64,000 nt of DNA from Methylophilus sp. 14 (GTDB lineage Bacteria > Pseudomonadota > Gammaproteobacteria > Burkholderiales > Methylophilaceae). Of this stretch, positions 12,587 through 20,498 are shown one piece after another; position 1 is the stretch's first letter, and each line of letters starts with the position of its first letter. Position numbers and translations under genes: made by a program. The DNA is taken from the NCBI RefSeq assembly GCF_015354345.1, contig NZ_JADKYS010000004.1, positions 62,001 through 126,000 of the forward strand, in the 5' to 3' direction. The notes beneath the pieces were generated by a model. It did no database searches, had not been told where the DNA came from, and saw nothing but the letters and a program-made list of their open reading frames with translations.

Positions 12587-14251
12587 ATGGCGCAATATGT
12601 GATGTCCATGCTCCGCGTGAGCAAAATCGTGCCGCCCAAACGGCAAATCATTAAAAATATCTCCCTGTCGTTTTTCCCCGGCGCCAAAATCGGCCTGCTG
12701 GGTTTAAACGGTTCAGGCAAGTCCACCGTATTACGCATCATGGCCGGCGCCGATAAAGAATACGAAGGCGAAGTGCAGTGGCAGCCTAATTTATCCATCG
12801 GCTATTTGCCACAAGAGCCGCAGCTGGATCCTGACAAAACCGTGCGCCAGGAAGTCGAAGCTGGCCTGGGCGCGATCATGGAAGCCAAGCAAAAGCTGGA
12901 AGAAATCTACGCCGCTTATGCTGAGCCAGATGCTGATTTTGACAAGCTGGCCGAAGAGCAGGCCAAGTATGAAAACATCCTCGCTGCCAGCGGCAGTGAT
13001 GTTGAGCAACAACTGGAAATCGCCGCCGATGCGTTGCGCTTGCCGCCGTGGGATGCCGTGATCGGCCCCTTGTCTGGTGGTGAAAAACGCCGTGTCGCCC
13101 TGTGTAAACTGTTGCTGTCCAAGCCGGACATGCTGTTATTGGACGAACCGACCAACCACCTGGATGCGGAATCCGTGGAATGGCTGGAACAGTTTCTGGT
13201 GCGCTTCCCGGGCACGGTGGTGGCTGTGACCCACGACCGCTACTTCCTCGATAACGCGGCCGAGTGGATTCTGGAACTGGACCGTGGCGAAGGCATCCCG
13301 TGGAAAGGCAATTACTCCAGCTGGCTGGAGCAAAAAGAAGACCGTTTAGCCCTGGAGCAGAAACAGGAAGATGCCCACCGCAAAGCCATGAAGCAAGAAC
13401 TGGAGTGGGTGCGCCAGGGTGCTAAAGCGCGCCAAAGCAAGAGTAAGGCGCGTCTGGCCCGTTACGAAGAAATGTCCAGCGTTGAATACCAGCGCCGTAA
13501 CGAAACCCAGGAAATCTTTATTCCGCCAGGTGACAGGCTGGGCAACCAGGTCATTGAGTTCAACAATGTGTCCAAAGGCTTTGGTGACCGTCTGCTGATT
13601 GATAATTTATCTTTCAGCTTGCCGCCAGGCGCGATTGTTGGCGTCATCGGCCCTAACGGTGCCGGTAAGTCGACGCTGTTCCGTATGTTGCAAGGCCAAG
13701 AGCAGCCAGATAGCGGTGAAATCATCACCGGGCCTACCGTCAAGTTGGCAGCCGTCGACCAGACCCGTGACGGCCTGGACAACGATAAAACCGTCTTCGA
13801 AGCGATTTCTGGTGGTCTGGATGTGTTGAGCGTCGGCAAGTTTGAAATGCCTAGCCGCGCCTATATCGGCCGCTTCAACTTCAAAGGCGGTGATCAGCAG
13901 AAGATTGTTGGTCAGTTGTCTGGCGGTGAGCGTGGCCGTTTGCATTTGGCGAAAACGCTGATTTCTGGCGCCAACGTTTTGCTGCTGGATGAGCCATCAA
14001 ACGACCTCGACGTGGAAACCCTTCGTGCGCTGGAAGACGCCCTGTTAGAGTTTGCCGGTTGCGTACTGGTGACTTCGCATGACCGCTGGTTCCTCGACCG
14101 GATTGCCACCCATATTCTGGCGGCAGAAGGTGATTCACAATGGACCTTCTTTAACGGTAATTACCAGGAATACGAAGCCGACAAGAAAAAACGGCTGGGT
14201 GAAGAAGGCGCAAAACCCAAGCGTATTCGCTACAAACCCATTACGCGTTAA
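12587..14251 (+). CDS. ettA: Energy-dependent translational throttle protein EttA (ABC-F ATPase)
   Basis: A 554-residue protein with two ABC domains in one chain and no membrane segments. The first Walker A is GLNGSGKS at residues 39-46 with signature LSGGEKRR near 163; the second is GPNGAGKS near 352 with LSGGERGR near 445. The linker between them (about 245-320, rich in Lys, Arg and Gln) and the arm insertion typical of EttA are present. EttA binds the ribosomal E site and gates entry into elongation according to ATP/ADP. Length matches E. coli EttA (555). Confidence 0.95.
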   Translation: MAQYVMSMLRVSKIVPPKRQIIKNISLSFFPGAKIGLLGLNGSGKSTVLRIMAGADKEYEGEVQWQPNLSIGYLPQEPQLDPDKTVRQEVEAGLGAIMEAKQKLEEIYAAYAEPDADFDKLAEEQAKYENILAASGSDVEQQLEIAADALRLPPWDAVIGPLSGGEKRRVALCKLLLSKPDMLLLDEPTNHLDAESVEWLEQFLVRFPGTVVAVTHDRYFLDNAAEWILELDRGEGIPWKGNYSSWLEQKEDRLALEQKQEDAHRKAMKQELEWVRQGAKARQSKSKARLARYEEMSSVEYQRRNETQEIFIPPGDRLGNQVIEFNNVSKGFGDRLLIDNLSFSLPPGAIVGVIGPNGAGKSTLFRMLQGQEQPDSGEIITGPTVKLAAVDQTRDGLDNDKTVFEAISGGLDVLSVGKFEMPSRAYIGRFNFKGGDQQKIVGQLSGGERGRLHLAKTLISGANVLLLDEPSNDLDVETLRALEDALLEFAGCVLVTSHDRWFLDRIATHILAAEGDSQWTFFNGNYQEYEADKKKRLGEEGAKPKRIRYKPITR

Positions 14252-14255
14252 AACA

Positions 14256-14281
14256 AAAGCCCATTCAATTGAATGGGCTTT
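14256..14281. terminator. Terminator after ettA (copy 1 of a duplicated hairpin)
   Basis: AAAGCCCATTC, AATT, GAATGGGCTTT is a perfect 26-base palindrome just after the ettA stop. Nearly the same hairpin recurs at 14953-14982 on the other side of the toxin-antitoxin pair. Confidence 0.75.
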
Positions 14282-14298
14282 GTTATCTTGATAATCGC

Positions 14299-14327
14299 TT
14301 GTCGCCGTCTAAATATCCTACTAAAAT
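14299..14327 (+). promoter_or_regulatory. Likely sigma-70 promoter of the mazEF-like pair
   Basis: TTGTCG (14299-14304), 17-base spacer, TAAAAT (14322-14327). It ends 26 bases before the antitoxin ATG, leaving a short leader with GGAGA as ribosome site. Confidence 0.5.
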
Positions 14328-14353
14328 AAAACTTTTGCTGTTGGAGATTAACT

Positions 14354-14599
14354 ATGCAACAAACATTAAGGCGTGCTGGTGGCTCTTTGGTGATGACGGT
14401 GCCCAAGGCATTTATTGAGCAAAATCAGCTTAAAGAAGGATCGCAGGTAGAGTTGTTGCTAGAAGGTGACCAGATGAAAGTTAAAGCACCGCGCAAGCAG
14501 CGTTATGATTTAAAAACATTGTTGGATGAGATGCCAGACGGCCTGCCTATGGTTGAAGGCTGGGATGAAATGCCTGCTGTGGGCAACGAGGCGCTGTAA
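14354..14599 (+). CDS. MazE/PemI-type antitoxin (AbrB fold)
   Basis: An 81-residue protein. The first 45 residues (RRAGGSLVMTVPKAFIEQNQL...GSQVELLLEGDQMKV) read as an AbrB/SpoVT swapped-hairpin DNA-binding domain. The acidic C-terminus (LLDEMPDGLPMVEGWDEMP) fits the flexible segment that wraps and blocks the toxin. Its TAA overlaps the next ATG by one base (TAATG), which couples translation. Antitoxins of this family repress their own promoter with the toxin as co-repressor. Confidence 0.88.
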   Translation: MQQTLRRAGGSLVMTVPKAFIEQNQLKEGSQVELLLEGDQMKVKAPRKQRYDLKTLLDEMPDGLPMVEGWDEMPAVGNEAL

Positions 14600-14946
14600 T
14601 GGCATATGTGCCAGCGCGTGGAGATATTGTGCACTTGCAATTTGACCCAGCCTCCGGACAAGAGATGAAAGGCCCGCATTTTGGTTTAGTGGTCAGTGCA
14701 AAGCTATTCAACCAACGTGGCCTGGCGATGATCTGCCCAATCTCGCAAGGCGCAGCCGCAGCGGCCAGAACACATGGCACAGTGGTGACCTTGATGGGGA
14801 GTGGCACAGAAATACAAGGTGCAGTGCATTGCCATCAGTTAAAGTCACTAGATTGGCGTGTGCGCCAGGCAAAATTTAAAGAGGCGGTGCCAGATTTTGT
14901 GTTGGATGAAGTGGCGATGCGAATAGAGGCTATTTTGGCTGAATAA
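14599..14946 (+). CDS. MazF/PemK-type endoribonuclease toxin
   Basis: A 115-residue protein with the family start PARGDIVHLQFDPASGQEMKG and the downstream strands HFGLVVS, MICPIS and HGTVVTL, all typical of the MazF/ChpB barrel. Such toxins cut mRNA at short single-stranded motifs; the motif for this one cannot be read from sequence. No frameshift is seen, so the module looks intact. It closes with a hairpin that duplicates the one before the antitoxin. Confidence 0.9.
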   Translation: MAYVPARGDIVHLQFDPASGQEMKGPHFGLVVSAKLFNQRGLAMICPISQGAAAAARTHGTVVTLMGSGTEIQGAVHCHQLKSLDWRVRQAKFKEAVPDFVLDEVAMRIEAILAE

Positions 14947-14952
14947 ATAGTT

Positions 14953-14982
14953 AAAAGCCCATTCGATTGAATGGGCTTTTTT
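14953..14982. terminator. Terminator after mazF (copy 2 of the duplicated hairpin)
   Basis: AAAAGCCCATTC, GATT, GAATGGGCTTTTTT. It differs from the hairpin at 14256-14281 by one loop base and longer A/T tails. It also ends the minus-strand PEP-CTERM gene at 14996. Confidence 0.85.
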
Positions 14983-14995
14983 GCGGTATCTTAAT

Positions 14996-15598
14996 TTAAG
15001 TACGACGTTTAGTCGATGTCACCAATATTGACCCTAGCCCCAAAGCAAGTAGTATTATTGAAGATGGTTCAGGAACGGTTGTTGTGCCATTAATGCGAAA
15101 TGCGCCTAATGTGTAATTGGAAAATGACTGGTCATTTTGTGAAAAGTAGCCCTGCACACCGATATTATTAAAATTCCATAATTGCCCGCCATTAGAGTCA
15201 TAAGCTTTTAGCCAATAGAATTGGCCTGATATGAGGGTACTAAGGCCGCTAAATGAAACAGATGTCAGCGTATCACTACCAAAAGGATTGGTGACGTTGA
15301 CGGTTGTGCTTTCTAGCAAAATATCTGGGCCTGCACCGCTATTCGCGCTGGAGTATAGCGAGATGGTGGCAGTGTAAGGTGCAAATGATGTGGAAAATGA
15401 AAGTGCAAGGTCTGCAGATATAATTGCGCCAGAAGCGATTGGTGTAAACTCCATTGCATTTGAATAAGTGTTGCCCCATGCGGATGAGGTGTCAAAACTA
15501 TTAGATGTATCCAAATTGCTGTACAGCACAGCGGCATTCACGGGACTGTTTAATGCCAAAAGAAACAGTGTACTGTTAAAAGCTATTGATAATTTCAT
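14996..15598 (-). CDS. PEP-CTERM sorting domain protein 1
   Basis: 200 residues: an N-terminal signal peptide (about 1-22, ending PVNAA), a beta-rich extracellular body without recognisable enzyme motifs, and a C-terminal PEP-CTERM signal (VPEPSS, about 15 hydrophobic residues, TKRRT). In this system an exosortase removes the tail and the protein is exported, often linked to exopolysaccharide. No exosortase gene is in the window. The coding region is AT-richer than its neighbours (21 of 60 bases G or C in one row I counted), which suggests transfer. Function unknown. Confidence 0.85.
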   Translation of the reverse strand: MKLSIAFNSTLFLLALNSPVNAAVLYSNLDTSNSFDTSSAWGNTYSNAMEFTPIASGAIISADLALSFSTSFAPYTATISLYSSANSGAGPDILLESTTVNVTNPFGSDTLTSVSFSGLSTLISGQFYWLKAYDSNGGQLWNFNNIGVQGYFSQNDQSFSNYTLGAFRINGTTTVPEPSSIILLALGLGSILVTSTKRRT

Positions 15599-15775
15599 TA
15601 TTTCTCCTTGGTTGGCGATGATTGGGTTGGTAATGATTGTAATTTTTATGTTATAAATTAATAAGAATATTAAAGATTAATTGTTTGACTACTCTAGTGT
15701 CAATACAAGAAATAGAATTATTAATGGTACACAAGCGGTATGGGGTATTTATTAAATTCAACAAAGGAGCGAGCG

Positions 15776-16111
15776 ATGGCAGGTTGGTTTGAACTAACAA
15801 AAAGTGATGCGAACGGTCAGTTCAGTTTTGCATTGAAGGCGGGCAACGGCGAGCAGATTCTTAAAAGTGAGCAATACACCACTAAAGCGGCGGCACAGAA
15901 TGGCATTGAGTCTGTGCAGAAAAATAGTCCTTTGGATGAGCGTTATCAGAAGCTGACGGCTAAGGATGGCCGCCCTTATTTTAATTTGCTGGCAGGCAAT
16001 AGCCAGGTCATTGGCACCAGCCAAATGTATTCTGCGGAAGCTGGGCGTGATAATGGCATTGCGTCGGTGAAAACCAATGGTTCCACCGAAACCATTAAAG
16101 ATTTGACCTGA
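15776..16111 (+). CDS. YegP-family protein (two DUF1508 repeats)
   Basis: 111 residues made of two similar units, about 1-50 (GWFELTKSDANGQFSFALKAG...AAAQNGIESVQKN) and 52-103 (RYQKLTAKDGRPYFNLLAGN...GRDNGIASVKTN). This is the tandem DUF1508 arrangement of E. coli YegP; the biological role is unknown. The ATG at 15776 follows AAAGGAG and matches the family N-terminus, so the longer reading from 15740 is not used. A terminator at 16131-16158 follows. Confidence 0.88.
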   Translation: MAGWFELTKSDANGQFSFALKAGNGEQILKSEQYTTKAAAQNGIESVQKNSPLDERYQKLTAKDGRPYFNLLAGNSQVIGTSQMYSAEAGRDNGIASVKTNGSTETIKDLT

Positions 16112-16128
16112 TCCGGTCAGTGTCGTGA

Positions 16129-16938
16129 TTAAAGCCTCGCCTTGTGCGGGGCTTTTTTCATGATGAAGTCCCACACGCATGCAGGTAATAAGCGCATCAG
16201 GCGGGCGACTAAGCCCATTTGCCACGGAATCACAGTAAAGCGACGTTGTGCGGCAATCGCCCGCACGGCTTTGCGCGCAAACACATCGGCATCCATTAAA
16301 AACGGCATGGGGTAGGTGTTGATATCGGTCATTGGCGTGCGGATATACCCAGGGGCAATGGTGGTGACAGCGATGCCGTATAGTTGCATTTCGACGCGCA
16401 GGCTTTCGAGGTAGGTGATGGCCGCAGCCTTGCTGGCGCTGTAGGCGCCGGAGCCCGGCAGGCCGCGAATGCCGGCGACGCTAGCGATACCGACTAGTTG
16501 TGCAGGCTCGCCTTGGTTGGCGGCCGTTTTCATGGCTTCTATAAACGGTTGAAAGGTGTGTACCAGGCCCATGACATTGGTTTCAAACACGGCTTGAAAC
16601 GCGGGGATATCTTCGGCAAATTCGGTTAAGGTGCCGCGGCTGACACCGGCATTGCCGATAATGATGTGCGGGGTGCCAAAGCGGTGTAAAAAGTCCTGAG
16701 CCATGGATTGCATTTGCGCGGCGGCACGCACATCTACACAATAAATGACGCAGGTGGTTTGATATTGTTGTTTTAAGCTGTCTGCCAGTGTTTGCAATGT
16801 GGTTTCGTTTCTGCCGCACAAAGCCAGCACCAGTTTCCCGCCATATTCTCTGGCGTAGGCCGTGGCCATGGCTGCTCCCAGGCCGCTAGAGGCGCCGGTA
16901 ATTAAAACACGCATGACAGGCACACTACTTTTCGACAT
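16129..16938 (-). CDS. Short-chain dehydrogenase/reductase (SDR), classical type
   Basis: About 269 residues with a Rossmann fold. The cofactor motif TGASSGLGAA lies near the N-terminus, NAG near residue 90, the catalytic Ser in GIASVAG and the catalytic YSASK somewhat later. This is a complete SDR active site; the substrate is unknown. The C-terminal extension is hydrophobic (MGLVARLMRLLPACVWDFI), suggesting membrane association. Starts at 16938, 16947 (ATG) and 16959 (TTG) are all possible, and no clear ribosome site decides between them. Confidence 0.85.
   Translation of the reverse strand: MSKSSVPVMRVLITGASSGLGAAMATAYAREYGGKLVLALCGRNETTLQTLADSLKQQYQTTCVIYCVDVRAAAQMQSMAQDFLHRFGTPHIIIGNAGVSRGTLTEFAEDIPAFQAVFETNVMGLVHTFQPFIEAMKTAANQGEPAQLVGIASVAGIRGLPGSGAYSASKAAAITYLESLRVEMQLYGIAVTTIAPGYIRTPMTDINTYPMPFLMDADVFARKAVRAIAAQRRFTVIPWQMGLVARLMRLLPACVWDFIMKKAPHKARL
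16131..16158. terminator. Terminator between the yegP-like gene and the SDR gene
   Basis: AAAGCCTCGC, CTTG, TGCGGGGCTTTTTT, with one G-T pair in the stem. It overlaps the last codons of the convergent SDR gene, as is common between convergent genes. Confidence 0.8.
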
Positions 16939-17007
16939 AAAAAACATCGCGGTAAACAAATTTTAATCGGGTAGAATGCCATAAAACAATCGTCGGGGGA
17001 AACCTAA

Positions 17008-17382
17008 ATGAATCTGGAAAAAGTGATTTTTGGCTTTTTTATTATTCTGGCCATGACACTCAATTTTGGTTTTTTTGTCGGTGAGATTGATAATCCGCAC
17101 CATCACTTGCATTACGAGTTATATGTGGCGATTGTGGTGAACCTGATTGCCACCGTGCTCAAGTTTGGCGACCGTACCCAGATTGGCGCGATTCATCTGG
17201 CGACCAGCCTGGTGGCTGACATACAACTGATTGCCGCCGCGATTATCTGGGTGGTGGCCGGGAGCAAAGGCGCCGAGCCTGAGGTGATTGTGGGCATTGT
17301 TTCTTTGTCTGGCGGCGCTTTCCTGGCCAATATCACTTCAGTGATTTTGCTGATTTACGAAACCGTCACCTTGCGCCGCTAA
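17008..17382 (+). CDS. DUF6394-like small membrane protein linked to a K+ channel
   Basis: 124 residues with about three or four membrane helices (residues 5-27, 38-52, 67-86 and 95-118). The HHHLHYELYVAIVVNLIATVLKFGDRTQIG segment is what I recall from DUF6394 proteins, which have no known function. It ends 21 bases before a two-helix potassium channel gene, so an accessory role in ion transport is the natural inference. Ribosome site is a modest GGGGGAAAC. The family name is from memory and not checked. Confidence 0.72.
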   Translation: MNLEKVIFGFFIILAMTLNFGFFVGEIDNPHHHLHYELYVAIVVNLIATVLKFGDRTQIGAIHLATSLVADIQLIAAAIIWVVAGSKGAEPEVIVGIVSLSGGAFLANITSVILLIYETVTLRR

Positions 17383-17403
17383 GGTGCAGCAACGGAGACA
17401 GTC

Positions 17404-19101
17404 GTGAGTCTCAATCAAATCATCTTTCTGATCTTGCGGCGCATGCGCGCGCCGCTGCTCATGGTCATTATTAGCTATGCGATCGCGCTGATTGGTTTTG
17501 TACTCATCCCTGGTGTGGATGATCATGGCCAGCCTTATCGCTACGGTTTTTTTGATGCGTTTTATATCCTGAGCTACACCGCCACCACCATTGGTTTTGG
17601 CGAAATCCCCTACCCGTTCACCACGCATCAACGTTTGTGGATGACGTTCTCGATTTACCTGACAGTCATCTCCTGGTTCTACGCCATCGGTGCCATTATT
17701 GCGCTATTGCAGGAGTCCGCCTTGAAACTGGCCTTTAAAAATGCCATGTTTCAGCGCGATGTGCGCAACCTGATGGAGCCGTTTTACCTCATTTGTGGCT
17801 ATGGCGAAACCGGTGGCGAACTGGTGCGGGCGCTGGATAAAAATGAATTGCGTGTGGTGGTGCTGGAAATTTCGCCAGAGCGTATCAATGAACTGGAAAT
17901 GACCGACTACCAGTTCTATATCCCGCATTTGTGTGCAGATGCCAAATTGTCAGAGGTGTTGCTGTATGCAGGCATTAAAAATCCGATGTGCCGTGGCGTA
18001 GCCGCGCTGACCGATGATGACCATGCCAACCTGGCGATTTCGGTGGCCGTTAAATTGATCAAGCCAGATTTGCCGGTGCTGGCGCGGGTGCAGAATGACG
18101 TGATTGCCGCCAATATGGCGTCGTTTGGTACCGATCGCATTATTAACCCTTACAATATTTTTGGCGAACATCTGGCCATGCGCCTCAATGCGCTGGGCAC
18201 TTATTTGTTGCACGAATGGCTGACCCGCGCACCGGGAGATGCGATTGCCACACCCGCGCCTGTGCCGCAAGGGCATTGGATTGCCTGTGGTTTCGGTCGT
18301 TTTGGCAAATCAGTTGTGAGCAGCCTGCAAAATGGCGAGATGCATGTCACCATTATTGAAGCTGACCCGCAAGGCACGCAATGTGAGGACTGTATTATCG
18401 GCAGCGGGGTGGAGTCGCACATCCTGCAGCAGGCCGGGGTAGAGCATGCGGTGGGTATCGTGGCTGGTACCGACAATGATATTAACAATTTGTCGATTGT
18501 GATGACAGCGCTCGAACTGAATCCTAAGCTGTTCGTGATTATCCGCAAAAACAAACGGCATAACGATCCCCTGTTTCAGCACTTTAATGCCGATATCACC
18601 ATGCAGCCCAGCGATGTCATTGCGCATACCTGCTTGTCTTATATGGTGTCGCCCATGCTGGCGGAGTTTCTGGTGACTGCGCGGCATCAGGGCAACGCCT
18701 GGGCCAATGCCGTCATTGCCCAGCTGGTTTCAAAATTAGGCGAGCAAGTGCCTGATACCTGGGATATCACCATTGCGGACGACATGGCGGTGGCCGTGTG
18801 TGCACTCATGGAACAAGGCATACAGCCTGCACTCAAACATTTGATGATGCGTCCGGCCGGGCAGCAACGACATGAAATGCCGGTAGTGCCGCTGATGCTG
18901 GTGCGCGGTGAGCAAAAGATGTTGCTGCCAGAGTTGTCTACGCCGTTGCAAATTGGCGACACGATTTTGTGTTGTGGCCTGGATCAGGCTAAATCGATAC
19001 AGCGTTTTGTGATGCATGATATTAAAACACTGCATTACCTGGTGACGGGGACGGAAATGCCGGAGACCTGGATTGGGCGTTGGTTGAAGGCGGGGCGTTA
19101 A
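17404..19101 (+). CDS. TrkA-type potassium channel with two RCK/NAD-binding domains
   Basis: 565 residues, GTG start after GGAGA. Two membrane helices (about 17-36 and 82-104) flank a pore with the selectivity filter TTIGFGE at residues 61-67, a variant of TVGYG. Two Rossmann-like RCK domains follow, with CGYGETGGEL near residue 130 and CGFGRFGKSV near 298, each with family TrkA-N features, then TrkA-C-like tails. RCK domains gate such channels in response to ligands (NAD(H), nucleotides or ions); the ligand here is unknown. It probably forms an operon with the preceding DUF6394-like gene. Confidence 0.88.
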   Translation: MSLNQIIFLILRRMRAPLLMVIISYAIALIGFVLIPGVDDHGQPYRYGFFDAFYILSYTATTIGFGEIPYPFTTHQRLWMTFSIYLTVISWFYAIGAIIALLQESALKLAFKNAMFQRDVRNLMEPFYLICGYGETGGELVRALDKNELRVVVLEISPERINELEMTDYQFYIPHLCADAKLSEVLLYAGIKNPMCRGVAALTDDDHANLAISVAVKLIKPDLPVLARVQNDVIAANMASFGTDRIINPYNIFGEHLAMRLNALGTYLLHEWLTRAPGDAIATPAPVPQGHWIACGFGRFGKSVVSSLQNGEMHVTIIEADPQGTQCEDCIIGSGVESHILQQAGVEHAVGIVAGTDNDINNLSIVMTALELNPKLFVIIRKNKRHNDPLFQHFNADITMQPSDVIAHTCLSYMVSPMLAEFLVTARHQGNAWANAVIAQLVSKLGEQVPDTWDITIADDMAVAVCALMEQGIQPALKHLMMRPAGQQRHEMPVVPLMLVRGEQKMLLPELSTPLQIGDTILCCGLDQAKSIQRFVMHDIKTLHYLVTGTEMPETWIGRWLKAGR

Positions 19102-19120
19102 GGTGTTGGTTAGAATGGGC

Positions 19121-19705
19121 TGGTAAGGTTGTTCTTTGATTTGTAGGTTGCTTTTCGCCTTGTCGGCGACCATTCTTTCTTATGCTTGTCCATAAGAAAG
19201 AAGGCAAAGAACAAGACACCCCAGCTTCCGCTTGATTCCTGTGCTACTCGGCTTGTCGGGCGGCCATCGAAACTCAACCTAGCAGCTCACACAAAGCGTG
19301 AGCTACTGCGGGATTCGGACAGTCGATGGCCGACAACTCCCGCCAACCCTGCGTTGCTCGGCGCGGCAGATGGGGACCCCGAACACCATGCGACCGCAAT
19401 CGTTCGTTAAGTGAATAAAAAGAATTTGGTTTTTGAACCGTCCAAATTTCACCAATGTGAGTTTGGCGAGAATAATCCCATCCCATCACGCTGAGTAGCG
19501 GAGACAAAATAAGAGTAGAGGGAGCGACTGTTTGAGCTCCGCAACAAGCCACGTTCTGTGTGGCTTGTCAGGGCGAGTTTCGTGACCGGCTTATTTTGTT
19601 GAGCAACGCAAGGGAGCCGAAGGCCGTGATGGCTGGGTGCCCTCTTCTTTGGTTACTTTCTGAGGGGCAAGCATCAGAAAGTGACTCGCCTAGAGGCGAA
19701 ATAAA
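19121..19705 (+). repeat. Large inverted-repeat element, copy A
   Basis: Fills the 669-base gap between the channel gene and dsbA, which face each other. The core runs 19152-19705. Its left end (TTTTCGCCTTGTCGGCGA) and right end (TCGCCTAGAGGCGAAA region, 19686-19699) are inverted relative to each other. Inner arms carry variable hairpins AGCTCAC/GTGAGCT (19284-19304) and ACAAGCCAC/GTGGCTTGT (19544-19568), each with a 7-base loop. The short readings inside it are non-coding. Related copies lie at about 37.4, 40.0 and 63.6 kb. Confidence 0.9.
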
Positions 19706-19720
19706 AAGCTAGCGCTCAAT

Positions 19721-19753
19721 AAAAAACGCCTGATAGTGGCATCAGGCGTTTTT
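19721..19753 (-). terminator. Terminator of dsbA
   Basis: AAAAACGCCTGAT and ATCAGGCGTTTTT pair around AGTGGC. It lies just beyond the dsbA stop on the minus strand and would work in both directions. Confidence 0.88.
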
Positions 19754-19770
19754 AAATTCAAGCAACGGGC

Positions 19771-20415
19771 TTATTTTTTACCAGCGGCTCTGTCTTTACG
19801 CACATTCTGAATAATAAAGTCTGCGGTTTGCAGCGCGGCTTCGTTACCACCAGCCATGGAGCTGCCAGTGATGTATTTGCCATCGATAATCAAGGCCGGC
19901 ACACCAGTGGCACCAGAAGAACGGAACACTTGCATGGCTTTGTTCATCTGCATGTTGGTGGCAAAGGATTTGAAGGCTTTTTCGACCTTGATTTTGTCGA
20001 GGCCGCCTTGTTTGGTCACCCAGTCAATCGCAGCCGCTTCATCGGCTGGATTCAGTGTTTTTGCTTTGTGGATAGCGTCAAATAACTGGCTGTGCAATTT
20101 ATCGAGCACGCCGAGTTCTTGCATGGCGAAATAGGCTTTGGCCATAGGGGCCCAGTTGGCATTGGGTAAGGCTGGCATGCGTTTAAAGTAGACGTCGGCC
20201 GGGAGTTTTTTTACCCAGGCATCTAATGGTTGTTCCATGTGGTAACAGTGCGGGCAACCGTACCAGAAGAGCTCCATGACTTCGATTTTGGCCGGTTGGT
20301 CAGTGCTGATCTGCTGTGCAACCTGATCAAACTGTTGACCCATTTGCGGATCTGCCCAGGCAGTACTTGCGGTGAAGCCAGCCCAAAGCATCAAACTCAA
20401 CAACATATTTTTCAT
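19771..20415 (-). CDS. dsbA: Thiol:disulfide interchange protein DsbA
   Basis: 214 residues. A signal peptide ends at about AWA (residues 19-21). The thioredoxin-fold active site is C54-P55-H56-C57 in FWYGCPHC, and the cis-proline lies in TGVPAL (near 173). DsbA introduces disulfides into periplasmic proteins and is re-oxidised by DsbB, which is not in the window. Likely clients here include secreted proteins such as DUF3465-type lipoproteins and the cysteine-paired TpsA tail, though this is inference. It follows the SPOR protein gene by about 80 bases. Confidence 0.94.
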   Translation of the reverse strand: MKNMLLSLMLWAGFTASTAWADPQMGQQFDQVAQQISTDQPAKIEVMELFWYGCPHCYHMEQPLDAWVKKLPADVYFKRMPALPNANWAPMAKAYFAMQELGVLDKLHSQLFDAIHKAKTLNPADEAAAIDWVTKQGGLDKIKVEKAFKSFATNMQMNKAMQVFRSSGATGVPALIIDGKYITGSSMAGGNEAALQTADFIIQNVRKDRAAGKK

Positions 20416-20498
20416 AAAGTCAGTTTCCTAAAGTTTTGTGGAACGTCATGTATTAACGTGGCAACTGCGCATACGATGACAGCGCGATGGCAGCGGTA

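Noticed and set aside
12587-14251. ABC-F antibiotic resistance protein instead of EttA
   Set aside because: Length, arm region and both signature motifs fit the EttA housekeeping group, and no resistance context is present.
19186-19410. Open frame with peptide content like TKRELLRDSDSR inside repeat copy A, with similar frames in copies B, C and D
   Set aside because: The same DNA occurs in all four copies with frame breaks, no ribosome site, and constraint that follows stem pairing rather than codons. These frames are by-products of the repeat.
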